This document shows positions 39,540 through 51,868 of a stretch of DNA of 64,000 bases, in pieces; positions within the stretch are counted from its first letter, which is position 1; each line of letters opens with the position of its first letter. Made by a program: the position numbers and the translations under genes. The notes beneath the pieces are model-generated. The model was given only the letters and a program-made list of their open reading frames with translations. It was not told the origin of the DNA and did no database searches. The stretch comes from Membranipora membranacea (Eukaryota > Bryozoa > Gymnolaemata > Cheilostomatida > Membraniporidae), in contig OU612073.1 in NCBI GenBank assembly GCA_914767715.1, positions 4,586,001 to 4,650,000 on the forward strand, read 5' to 3'.

Positions 39540-40060
39540 AGCACATCTGCCAGGTGTCAGCCCGTTATTGATAAAAATGAGGAAAAGAAGAGGTCCAAGT
39601 ACGCTGCGCTGACACTGCGCTGGGGCACTCCTGAGGTTACATCTTGATGTGAGGATCTCACACCATTAAGAGAGTGTTCGTTTGGACAGCCAGCCAGATA
39701 TCCAGTCACATGTTGTAGGATGTTTACCAATCACCTTAAGATTTTAAGCTAGTTTGTGTGCTGAACAACATAAAACGCTTTGAAAAAATCAAGTGCAGCA
39801 AGGTTGGTAGAGACATGTAGATCATATGAGTGAGAACGAGTTCTGATATTATTGATAAAAGTTGAGTGTTGTAGTTGTGCCTTTTTCTGAAGCCACGCTG
39901 GCAGTCTGAAAGCAAATGGTTGGTGACTTAAAGGTTGTTGGTATCATTGCAAATGATATGTTCCAATATCTAAGATGCAAAGTCAAGGATATCGGGCGGT
40001 AGTTGAGTGGTTCTATTATTGAGGATAGGTATGGACTCAGCCCATCTCCAGTCATTTTGA
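39540..40060 (-). mobile_element. Decayed non-LTR retrotransposon reverse transcriptase fragment (CR1/L2-like)
   Basis: Read on the minus strand, motifs appear in the correct order of a LINE reverse transcriptase: NYRPIS (about 40006-39989), CQRGFRK (about 39903-39882), a degenerate DF-KAF block (about 39793), WISGWLSKRT (about 39706-39675) and TSGVPQ (about 39637-39620), then LFLIFIN-like coding further left. Frame changes and stops separate the motifs, so the copy is dead. An extra segment follows GVPQ (about 39606-39618). The clade is judged from motif style only. Confidence 0.78.
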
Positions 40061-40158
40061 AACCAAATCCGAATTTTATTCTGATATTCCGCGCATATTT
40101 TGATTACCAGCAGCTGCATTAATTGTGTTCATAAAACTCTGAATTTCGCTTTTTGCAG

Positions 40159-40165
40159 ATTGGAC
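40159..40165 (+). other. 5'-UTR piece after a 5'-UTR intron acceptor, gene 3
   Basis: ttcgctttttgcag ends at 40158, seven bases before the ATG used here. An in-frame upstream ATG at 40100 would place this acceptor inside coding sequence and bury the signal peptide, so the ATG at 40166 is preferred. Confidence 0.6.
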
Positions 40166-43100
40166 ATGGCCACCAACGGACAGAGCTTTTCTATATATTT
40201 TATAGCAACATTTATCTTGCTGCTCACTATGGGAGAAGTATCGAATAGCACTTCAACTAATTCAACCACTGCTGAGCCAACAACAACCGCTACCGGGCCA
40301 ACAACTACCACTGTAGACCAAACAACTTTCACTGCAGTTCAAACTAATACTGAGTCAACAACAGCTACTGCTGAGTCAACAACCACTGCAGAGTCAACAA
40401 TGACCACTTCTGTGTCAACAGCTACTGCTGAGTCAACAACCACTACAGAGTCAACAATTACAAATTCTGAGTCAACACCTACTGCAAAGTCAACGATTAC
40501 CACTTCTGAGTCAGCAACTACTATTGCTGAGTCATCAACTACTACTGAGCCACCATCTACTACTGCTGAGCCAACTACTACCACGCTTGAAGCAACAACT
40601 TCTACTGAGGAGCCAACCACTTCAACTGTTGAGCCCACAACTACAACTGTTGACCCCACATCTACTACTGTTGAGCCATCAACTACCACTGCAGAGCCCA
40701 TATCTACTACTGCAGACACAACAACCACCGCTGCCGAGCCATCAACCACTACTGACCCTTCAACTATGACCACATATCCAACAACTAACAACATAACTCA
40801 AACCACCACAGCTGCACAGACTACAACTAGCACTGCATGTGTATGTTCAACCACAACTAGCCTCGATCCAACGACAACTACAACACGGCTGCAAAGTACC
40901 ACGACAGCTCCTACAACTTATGCAGCAGCCCCTACAACTACCACTACTGAGCTTACAACTAGCACTGCACAACAGACTACTTCCACTTCAGAAATGACAG
41001 CAAACACTGAATGTGTTTGTCCAACTGATACAGTGGAACCAACAACAACTGCTGAAGAAACAACATTGTCTACAACAAGCACTGCACAGCCATCAACCAC
41101 TGCTGAGCCAACAACAACCGCTACCGGGCCAACAACTACCACTGTTGACCAAACAACTTTCACTGCAGTTCAAACTAATACTGAGTCAACAACAGCTACT
41201 GCTGAGTCAACAACCACTGCAGAGTCAACAATGACCACTTCTGTGTCAACAGCTACTGCTGAGTCAACAACCACTACAGAGTCAACAATTACAAATTCTG
41301 AGTCAACAACTACTGCAAAGTCAACGATTACCACTTCTGAGTCAGCAACTACTATTGCTGAGTCATCAACTACTACTGAGCCACCATCTACTACTGCTGA
41401 GCCAACTACTACCACGTTTGAAGCAACAACTTCTACTGAGGAGCCAACCACTTCAACTGTTGAGCCCACAACTACAACTGTTGACCCCACATCTAATACT
41501 GTTGAGCCATCAACTACCACTGCAGAGCCCATATCTACTACTGCAGACACAACAACCACCGCTGCCGAGCCATCAACCACTACTGACCCTTCAACTATGA
41601 CCACATATCCAACAACTAACAACATAACTCAAACCACCACAGCTGCACAGACTACAACTAGCACTGCATGTGTATGTTCAACCACAACTTACCTCGATCC
41701 AACGACAACTACAACACAGCTGCAAAGTACCACAACAGCTCCTACAACTTATGCAGAAGCCCTTACAACTACCACTACTGAGCTTACAACTAGCACTGCA
41801 CAACAGACTACTTCCACTTCAGAAATGACAGCAAACACTGAATGTGTTTGTCCAACTGATACAGTGGAACCAACAACAACTGCTGAAGAAACAACATTGT
41901 CTACAACAAGCACTGCACAACCATCAACCACTTCTGAGCTGTCAACTCACACTGCTGAGCCAACAACAAGTACAGCTGAGCCAACAACAACCACTGCTGA
42001 GCCAACAACTCACACTGCTGAGCCAACAACAAGTACAGCTGAGCCAACAACAACCACTGCTGAGCCAACAACTACTACTGCTGAGCCAACAACAAGTACA
42101 GCTGAGCCAACAACAACCAATGCTGAGCCAACAACTACTACTGCTGAGCCAACAACAAGTACAGCTGAGCCAACAACAACCACTGCTGAGCCAACAACAA
42201 CCACTACTGAGCCAACAACAAGTACAGCTGAGCCAACAACAACCACTGCTGAGTCAACAACTACTACTGCTGAGCCAACATCAAGTACAGCTGAGCCAAC
42301 AACAACCACTGCTGAGCCAACAACTACTACTGCTGAGCCAACAACAAGTACAGCTGAGCCAACAACAAGTACAGCTGAGCCAACAACAAGTACAGCTGAG
42401 CCAACAACAACCACTGCTGAGCCAACAACTACTACTGCTGAGCCAACAACAAGTACAGCTGAGCCAACAACAAGTTCAGCTGAGCCAACAACAACCACTG
42501 CCGAGCAAACAACAAGTACAGCCGATCCAACAACAACCACTGCTGAGCCAACAACTACTACTGCTGAGCCAACAACAAGTACAGTTGAGCCAACAACAAG
42601 TACAGCTGAGCCAACAACAACCACTGCTGAGCCAACAACAACCACTACTGAGCCAACAACTTCCACTGCTGAGCCAACAACCACTACTGCTGAGCCAACA
42701 ACAAGTACAGTTGAGCCAACAACAAGTACAGCCGATCCAACAACAACCACTGCTGAGCCAACAACTACTTCTGCTGAGCCAACAACAAGTACAGCTGAGC
42801 CAACAACAAGTACAGCTGAGCCAACAACAACCACTGCTGAGCCAACAACTACTACTGCTGAGCCAACAACAAGTACAGTTGAGCCAACAACAAGTACAGC
42901 CGATCCAACAACAAGTACAGCTGAGCCAACAACTACTACTGCTGAGTCAACAACAAGTACAGCTGAGCCAACAACAAGTACAGCTGAGCCAACAACAAGT
43001 ACAGCTGAGCCAACAACAACCACTGCTGAGCCAACAACTACTATTGCTGAGCCAACAACAAGTACAGCTGAGCCTACAACAAGTACAGCTGAGCCAACAA

Positions 43101-45653
43101 CAAGTACAGCTGAGCCAACAACAACCACTGCTGAGCCAACAACAACCACTGCTGAGCCAACAACTTCCACTGCTGAGCCAACAACCACTACAGCTGAACC
43201 AACAACAACCACTGCTGAGCCGACAACAACCACTGCTGAGCCAACAACTACTTCTGCTGAGCCAACAACAAGTACAGCTGAGCCAACAACAAGTACAGCT
43301 GAGCCAACAACAACCACAGCTGAGCCAACAACAAGTACAGCTGAGCCAACAACAAGTACAGCTGAGCAAGCAACTACTACTGCTGAGCCAACAACAAGTA
43401 CAGCTGAGCCAACAACAAGTACAGCTGAGCCAACAACAAGTACAGCTGAGCCAACAACAACCACTGCTGAGCCAACAACTACTACTGCTGAGCAAACAAC
43501 AAGTACAGCTGAGCCTACAACAAGTACAGCTGAGCCAACAACAAGTACAGCTGAGCCAACAACAACCACTGCTGAGCCAACAACAACCACTGCTGAGCCA
43601 ACAACTTCCACTGCTGAGCCAACAACCACTGCAGCTGAGCCAACAGCAACCACTGCTGAGCCAACAACAACCACTGCTGAGCCAACAACAAGTACTGTGT
43701 GTGTATGTTCAACCACAACCAGCCCCGATCCAACAACAACCACTGCTGAGCCAACAACTACTACTGCTGAGCCAACAACAAGTACAGCTGAGCAAACAGC
43801 AAGTACAGCTGAGCCAGCAACAACCACTGCTGAGCAAACAACAACCACTGCTGAGCCAACAACTACTACTGCTGAGCCAACAACAAGTACAGCTGAGCCA
43901 ACAACAACCACTGCTGAGCCGACAACAACCACTGCTGAGCCAACAACAAGTACTGTGTGTGTATGTTCAACCACAACCAGCCCCGATCCAACAACAACCA
44001 CTGCTGAGCCAACAACTACTACTGCTGAGCCAACAACAAGTACAGCTGAGCCAACAACAAGTACAGCTGAGCCAACAACAACCACTGCTGAGCCAACAAC
44101 TACTACTGCTGAGCCAACAACAAGTACAGTTGAGCCAACAACAAGTACAGCCGATCCAACAACAACCACTGCTGAGCCAACAACTACTTCTGCTGAGCCA
44201 ACAACAAGTACAGCTGAGCCAACAACAAGTACAGCTGAGCCAACAACAAGTACAGCTGAGCCAACAACAACCACTGCTGAGCCAACAACTACTATTGCTG
44301 AGCCAACAACAAGTACAGCTGAGCCTACAACAAGTACAGCTGAGCCAACAACAAGTACAGCTGAGCCAACAACAACCACTGCTGAGCCAACAACAACCAT
44401 TGCTGAGCCAACAACAACCACTGCTGAGCCAACAACAACCACTGCTGGGCCCACAACAATCACTGTTGAGCCAACAACTTCCACTGCTGAGCCAACAACC
44501 ACTACAGCTGAGCCAACAACAACCACTGCTGAGCCGACAACAACCACTGCTGAGCCAACAACTACTTCTGCTGAGCCAACAACAAGTACAGCTGAGCCAA
44601 CAACAAGTACAGCTGAGCCAACAAAAACCACAGCTGAGCCAACAACAAGTACAGCTGAGCCAACAACAAGTACAGCTGAGCCAACAACTACTACTACTGC
44701 TGAGCCAACAACAAGTACAGCTGAGCCAACAACAAGTACAGCTGAGCCAACAACAAGTACAGCTGAGCCAACAACAACCACTGCTGAGCCAACAGCTACT
44801 ACTGCTGAGCCAACAACAAGTACAGCTGAGCCTACAACAAGTACAGCTGAGCCAACAACAAGTACATCTGAGCCCCCAACAACCACTGCTGAGTCAACAA
44901 CTACCACTGCTGAGCCAACCACCACCACATACATTACTGCTTGTGAATGTTCAGAGAATGGCAACACCTTCATTCCTGTTGCAGAGGATGACTGCAAGAG
45001 TTTCACCCAAAATGGAATACTGCAAAACTGTGCCGCGGGTACAGCTTTTGACATTGAGGTTTGTGTATGTAACCACATAGCAAATGTAACCTGTCCTACA
45101 CAATGTCGAACAAATTCCTCAACCACTACTAAGCAAACAACTCCCACTGGTGAGCCAACATCTACTACAGCTGAGCCAACAACAAGTACAGCTGAGCCAA
45201 CAACAAGTACAGCTGAGCCAACAACAACCACAGCTGAGCCAACAACAAGTACAGCTGAGCCAACAACAAGTACAGCTGAGCCAACAACTACTACTGCTGA
45301 GCCAACAACAAGTACAGCTGAGCCAACAACAAGTACAGCTGAGCCAACAACAAGTACATCTGAGCCCCCAACAACCACCGCTGAGTCAACAACTACCACT
45401 GGTGAGCCAACATCTACTACAGCTGAGCCAACAACAAGTACAGCTGAGCCAACAACAACCACTGCTGAGCCAACAACTACCACTGCTGAGCCAACAACAA
45501 CCACTGCTGTACCATCAACAACCACTGCAGAGCCAACAACGACCACTGTAGACCCCACAACAACCACTGCAGAGCCAACAACTAGTACAGCTGATACAAC
45601 ATCAACCACTGCTGAGCCAACAACAACCACTGTTGAGCCAACAACAACCACTG
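40166..45653 (+). CDS. Gene 3 exon 1: signal peptide and first mucin domain
   Basis: MATNGQSF then [14 protein letters not shown] and GEVSNS gives a good signal peptide. About 1800 residues of Thr-rich repeat follow. The first part is a tandem 277-codon duplication with ACVCS and ECVCP motifs. From about 41940 the array becomes a very regular 21-base, seven-residue TAEPTT[TS] unit, interrupted twice by [10 protein letters not shown] (about 43696 and 43955) and once by a chitin-binding-2-like module (44942-45106). The chosen donor is actg/gtgagt at 45653/45654, because only a phase-1 junction reads into the NIDO exon. The open frame runs on to 45790 but would not join any downstream exon in frame. 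Confidence 0.84.
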
Positions 45654-48600
45654 GTGAGTCAACAACTACATCTGCTGAGCCCACAACAACCACTGCTGAG
45701 TCAATTACTATGTTCACTGCGTATATAGTCACCCCACATAAGACATTTGTGAGCAATTCAAGCGGTCAGAAAAGTGCTCATGCTGTGTGATGAATACCTT
45801 GACAAACATACAAAGATATTATCGGAGAGGTTTGATTATAACTATAAGATGAGTTTTCGTATATAGATTTTTCTTTTCAGCATACACTCCTCCACTAGCG
45901 TTAGAGTCAGACAGACTGTATCCATGGGGTAAAGATCAAGGTGATAAAGATGCGCTTGCACAGCCTGAAAATTCTGATAAGTACTCCAAATGTATCTCTA
46001 TACCTATCAACAGAAGAATTGGAGTCGTCTTTTTTGATGATCGCTACTACAATGTATTTGTGAGTGCTATTTTTTACATTTTTATCATGCACATTAATTC
46101 TTGGGATAACTGATATGATGTATGATGTGCCATATGGGAGTAAGCGATGAAACCCCTCTCTTTGCACAATAGCAAATATGGTATCCAAATAAGCTTGACT
46201 AAGTTTTAATCGGTTTCAGCCAGGGAAGAGGGAAGTTGGATGAGGAGTTCTTGCGGGGTGTATAATTAAGATTCGAAGATATTTATTTAGTCTGACAGTC
46301 TTTATTCTGAGGATCTAGGACAGTTGGCCTAGGAGTGTAGGCAATACTACTCCTATGATTCAATATATTTGTTTGCAAGGATTGCAACATGTGTTGGGAT
46401 GCACAATGGGTAAAAATCTGTTCACTCTAAAAGCCTGTGCTGTCAGTAGTCCCTTGATTAGAATTCTAACCACAGATACGTTATTCAGGCAACATCAAAG
46501 TCAGAGCTGCTACATTGAATTTGGAGTCAATAAAATTCAATCAAGGTGGCCATAGATTGAGTGATCCACCTAACTAGTATTTCATTCTTAAACTCCATAT
46601 GCCAAGCTCACAACTTGCTCTTAAGAGGGCATGCCAAAACCTGCTTGAAGTTTGATCTGTGATTTCCCTAGATATGCAACAATGGAGTGATCAGCTTCAA
46701 TATGGAGTGGATGCAGCGGTATCCGTACCCTTTTGGTGCCTCTTATTGGTTGAGACAGTATGGTCAGTTCTCTCCTCTGTGGGGTCGATCAGATGAGATC
46801 ACAATGTCACTATTGGGCAGTGGCACGGATGATGCTGATTGGCTAGAAGCACACACTAAGACTTTCTATCAGTCTTATTCAAGAAGTGCTTCTATGAATG
46901 AAAGCACCAGAATTATTCTCGATAGAGCACAACAAGATGTAGAGAATTCAGGTAAAATATTATTAGTATATTAGTATTAGTGTAATTAATTGACTATTAA
47001 ACCGTTTTGTCAGAATAATTAACCAACATATAGACAAAACTTGGTCCCAAAGAGAGAAATGTCTGCTCACTTCACAATCAATCACCATGGGGTATAAATC
47101 TATATCGGCGCAAATTGAATAAACAGACCATGTGACAGAGTTATTTTTTGAAGTTTGACCCCAATTGTAGGGGTTTCTGTTTTCATAAAAAATTTCTCCA
47201 TTTACACTTAAAATTGCGGTTAGGTGTTTACCTATAAACCCGTATTCTAATATAATTTTCACTTACACAGGAGACGCTGTCACACACTTCATACCAAATT
47301 ATGTACTAGTTGTGACCTGGATAAACTTAGCAGAAGATGTAGATAATTGTCGCACATACTCCTATTACCACAAGATCTATTCTGGGTCCTGGTGGTATCA
47401 GGGGTACTACAGTGACAGAGTAGAAGCCTGCAGAGAGAGGGCCAAGACACTCAATGTGAGTTACTCTAATACTTTGTTGAATTATCACTACCTCACATCA
47501 ACCCTTTGATAGCGCAAATGATGGTCACAGGTTCAATTCTCTCTCTCATCCTTGCTATCCTGCCTGTAACAATCAGAACTGCGTTTTCAAAACTCTAGTG
47601 GACAACCGACCATGCTATGGGGAGTAAGGCCTTGATTTCATCTCAGACGAGGTAACGCTGGTCCATGTTGTTCACTGTGTTGGGGATGACATCAAACACT
47701 GGTTACGTTAGGCTGATCAGACTTGATTCAGAATTGAGTTTATGTCTAAAATAACGACATTTATTGAAACTGCACAACAAATTGTTTGCAATTAATATGT
47801 CGATGTAAGAACATAATAATATTCTATTTCTTTGCATATAATTAATATCTTTGTTATTATAGAGAAACCATTTTCAGGCAGTACTGATATCTGATGGGTA
47901 TTATACCTTCATTAAATATAATTATCCTGAGGAAGGAATCAACTGGGTGTATCCAGGTAAGCTAACATATCATTGTGCATTGACGCGATGTTGCCTGTGA
48001 AATTATGGAACAGCAGTAAATGTCCTTTTATGTAAACTGTCAGGGTCATGAGCCATGGTATAATGCGCAAACATTTACATGTTGTCAACTGTTGTGAATT
48101 GTTTCGTTTTGTAAGGTATTGGACCGACATCAGAAGATCAGCTGTCAGCCATCTTGGACAGCAGCAGGTACTTGACAGGTGTAGCAGTATCAGGATATAA
48201 TGGTGCTGATGTTGATTATGATGGAGAAAGTCAATATCTGAACCTACGGAACAGTAACAGTTTAGCTTTGATTAACATAGATGATCAACCAGGAAACATG
48301 GCCGGTAAGTTGTAGCATTGAGGTGTTGAGTCTACCGAATGCACAATAAAAGTTGTATATGCAAAATATTAAAGTATAAAATTGAAGTTGCCCATTAAAC
48401 AAAAGCAGCCAGTTCGGTAGCTATAATCTTAGTCATAATCATTGTCTGTAAAACCATGTTAATGAGGAAAGTTTTTGGTGATCAGCCAGGAATTTTGAAG
48501 GTTGTCTAAGAAAAACGAAGGTTATTGGTCCATAAATTTAAGGTAGGCAGTACAGAGAAACAGACTAAATTTGATGTTACATATCCGTTCCTACAGCATC

Positions 48601-51600
48601 ATCTCACAGGTTATGAAATAACATTTCCTGTATGTCGAAACTGTTGTGAAGAAAATTACTCTCCTCTCTCCTTGTAAATTATATTTTGTTTTAGATGGCA
48701 GAGTTGGGGAGTGGTTGTATAGAGTAGAAGACTCAAATGGTCCGCTCTCAGCAGCTCTTCAATGCGCCACTTGGGCCATAACTCAGAACCAATTTGACTA
48801 TCTCTTGTATAATTGGAACAATCCGTGTCCGCAGAACATGTTTCAAGCATTCAGGGACTTCAGGTAATCATAATGGGATAATCTGTAACTGCAAGATGTT
48901 TCCAGAAATTTTCTGCATTCTTGCATCACATTAAATATTATACGATAGGTTTGTTCGGATAGAAAATAATAACAGTTTTTTCATCAAAAAAGGCTCAGTG
49001 GAAGGTTATTGTGAAGTTTTGAAGTTGCTGATATGTATTATATGAATATTACAAATATAGAGTGTATTTATTTCTTGGCCTATATATGGATATGTATAAA
49101 TCTATATTTGATGTGGATGGCTCATCCCCTTGGTTGCAGGTTTCGGCTTCATAGCTACAGATACGACGGTAAATACGATAGCCTTTGTTTTCGATCTGCA
49201 TTTGGGAGAGGTTCGCTGTGGCTGACACAGAAATGCTGCTATGATTGGGGATGGGACTCGCCATCATACAGCGCATTGATTACAGAGTTCCCATATCATG
49301 GTCATGTCATGAATAGGGTAAGTCTGGTTAACTCTCATCTGTCTTTACCATAACAAGCAAACAGAATCTATTATGTCAACAAGAAATACAGATTAGGAGT
49401 TGTCTCAACACCAAACACTTCATTACGGGTAGAATTTTTTCCAACCGATTGTATGTCCTAATATGCGTATTGTCTGTGGTTTAGCAAGATCACTATTTTA
49501 GAAAAACTACCAACTGTTTTGCGCATTAATGAACTGTAAGTGATCTGATTATCTAACCAAGGAGTTGGAAAGACTTCGCACTCCTTGGTCAAACATCACA
49601 TTTGCATTGCAATGCTCTCCAGTTACTCTAAATAGCAGATATCATAAGACTCAGCAGTTTTGGTGTTTGTCATCAGCGATCAATCTAATGGAGGGGTTCA
49701 TAAAGGTACCCCCAGTCAGTATGCTTATCCATTATCAGTATAAATAACAATTTGGCAAGCTTGAAATGTGACTTGACTTCATAAGTGTAACTTGTACCTC
49801 AGTATAGGTTATTCAAGAGGCTGCTTTACTTCTTATTGGCCAAATTACTGGCCATTGTGTGGGTTTCAGGAAGTCTAATATGATGGTTATGTCATGAATA
49901 TAGTGTAAAGGGTGTATAGTGTAAAATATCTGCCATGTTTGAATAATTTCCTTGGATTTTTACAGTTTGATCAATCAAGCGAAGAGGAAGGATATAAGAA
50001 CTGCTGTGTAGAAAGTGTCGGGCTGTGTGGTCTTTTCTTTTTGGTTCGACCGTGGAGTGACAGTACTGGTTATATACCTGTCAGGATTAGTAAGTAGCAC
50101 CTGTTACAGCATATCAATATCTTCATGACAGTCTATCTCTGAAGGATGGCATTACAAGACTCATGCAATTTGGACTTTGTATTAATATGAATGCTAACTT
50201 GTGTGCATTGTTACATAATTGTTATAGGCACTGGGTATTTGTTTGAATTACAAAGAAGGCATCTTATATATTCCTTAAAACATCTTTATTCAAGCTTCTT
50301 CAAATGATCATGAAATATGATCAACTAACCTGAGCTCTTTAAAATTGCATTGTGGGTAACTGAGTTGAATAGCTTCTGGCAGGTGGCTAACACACAAAAC
50401 TTGCATTTGTTAATGTCGAAGTAGTTAGATTTTATTAATAAATCTGCCTTGTCAAGGTTAAGTTAATCAGACATAATCAGCCCCAACTCCATCATATCAG
50501 ATAACAGAAGCTGGAACCGGTCTCAAAAAGACCTAAACCTTAACAATTTTTTTAAAGCTGATTGACTGAAGAAGCACATATGATGATTTTAACTTTTACT
50601 TCATGAATTCATTAACATGCCATGTTGATGATGAACGTAAATTAAATCTGGTTCACACAAAGGCAGATTCATCCAAGTATTAGAGTGTGTTTTTAACATT
50701 TGGAGTTTAAAGATGTAAAAAAAATTTATACGACCCAATCATGTTCTTTCCACCATCAGGTTGGTTCTGGGGAGATCCTCATATTATCACAACTGACGGA
50801 CTGTCTTACACATTCAACGGTCAGGGTGAATACTTATTTACAAAGATTGGTCACAATGATACGGTGATACAAGCCAGGACTGAACGAGTGAAACTAGATG
50901 ATGGAGGTCAGTTTATAACAGCAACAACAGATATAATCGTGAAAGAAAATTATCAAAAAAATTTTCATAAATCGAGCAACATTTTATGAACAGCAGCATA
51001 CTTGGGTCACCCTTATGTAACATCAGGAGAAGGTTGCTACTTCTGAGGAAAAAGATCCCGTGGTGGTGCTTTTCATGATCACATAACTCAAAAAACTACA
51101 TGTTTGTTTTGTATCTTTTACTGCAGGATTTGGGCAGGCGACTTATTTCAGCGCTATATGTGTAAAGTCATTAGGCTTGCCCAGCTTTCAACTGCAGCTC
51201 AACAAAGACACTAATTCTAGTTTGTCTGAAGAAGCGATTCAGCTAATTATCAACGGCACTAAGATAGATGTGAGAAACATAACACTGGATTCAAACGAGA
51301 CTGAAACCATCGAGGGAGTGACAGAATCACTGCTCTTTAAACGCTCCAATGTCAGCGTAACAGTGCTCACATCTTCTGGGCTGTCCATCGAAGCCACAGC
51401 TGGCAATGTGAGTTGTAATTTCTTGTGTTAAACAAACCTATGTATCTCAACTATTCAGTGAGAGAAATTGCTTCCATTAGTTTTTCACTTGTTAAAATAA
51501 TGACCAAAGATAACCTCATAACATGTTCATTATTTGGCTTAAATACAGCAGACTTGGATGATTCATAGTAATTTTGATTTGCAGAGAATGTTGACCCTGT

Positions 51601-51818
51601 CAACAGGTCTACCCACAGAGGCTGTTGGTAACACAGTAGGTCTGACAGGTGTTTATGATGATGATACAGAGAATGACTTCACTTACAGCAACGGAACAGG
51701 TCATATCTCAGCTAACTCAACAGAGAGTGAAATATTTGATTGGGGACAAACATGTGAGTGGATTAACAAAATTTCAACAGCACCAAGTTTTCTCTGACTC
51801 TCATTATCATGAAGTACA

Positions 51819-51868
<50 letters not shown>

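Larger units (their letters stand above)
35905..40158. other. Region between mucin genes 2 and 3
   Basis: No supported gene. It contains a pair of 45-base direct repeats (about 38295-38340 and 38777-38822) flanking a tRNA-like SINE head, and a broken non-LTR retrotransposon on the minus strand (39540-40060) ending about 100 bases before the first coding exon of gene 3. Confidence 0.55.

Noticed and set aside
41940-44900. CRISPR-like regular array
   Set aside because: The repeat units are contiguous with no unique spacers, are coding, and lie in an animal intron-exon gene.
41844-45080. Plus-strand Gln/Leu-rich frame (LSQQQVQ type) in gene 3, and similar ones at 25843-27333 and 27712-29613 in gene 2
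   Set aside because: Alternative frame of the same repeat. The Thr frame alone has the signal peptide, correct splice phase and downstream domains.
42010-45756. 1248-codon minus-strand open frame opposite gene 3
   Set aside because: Shadow of the 21-base repeat; it reads as VVVGSAVL monotony across the unique chitin-binding-like module.
45654-45790. Extension of gene 3 exon 1 to the stop at 45788-45790 as a separate secreted mucin
   Set aside because: It would leave the NIDO exon without a phase-1 partner. A strong actg/gtgagt donor joins the two exactly. A minor unspliced form cannot be excluded.
47500-47545. tRNA-like A and B boxes in intron 4 of gene 3
   Set aside because: The boxes are only about 20 bases apart, too close for a pol III internal promoter.
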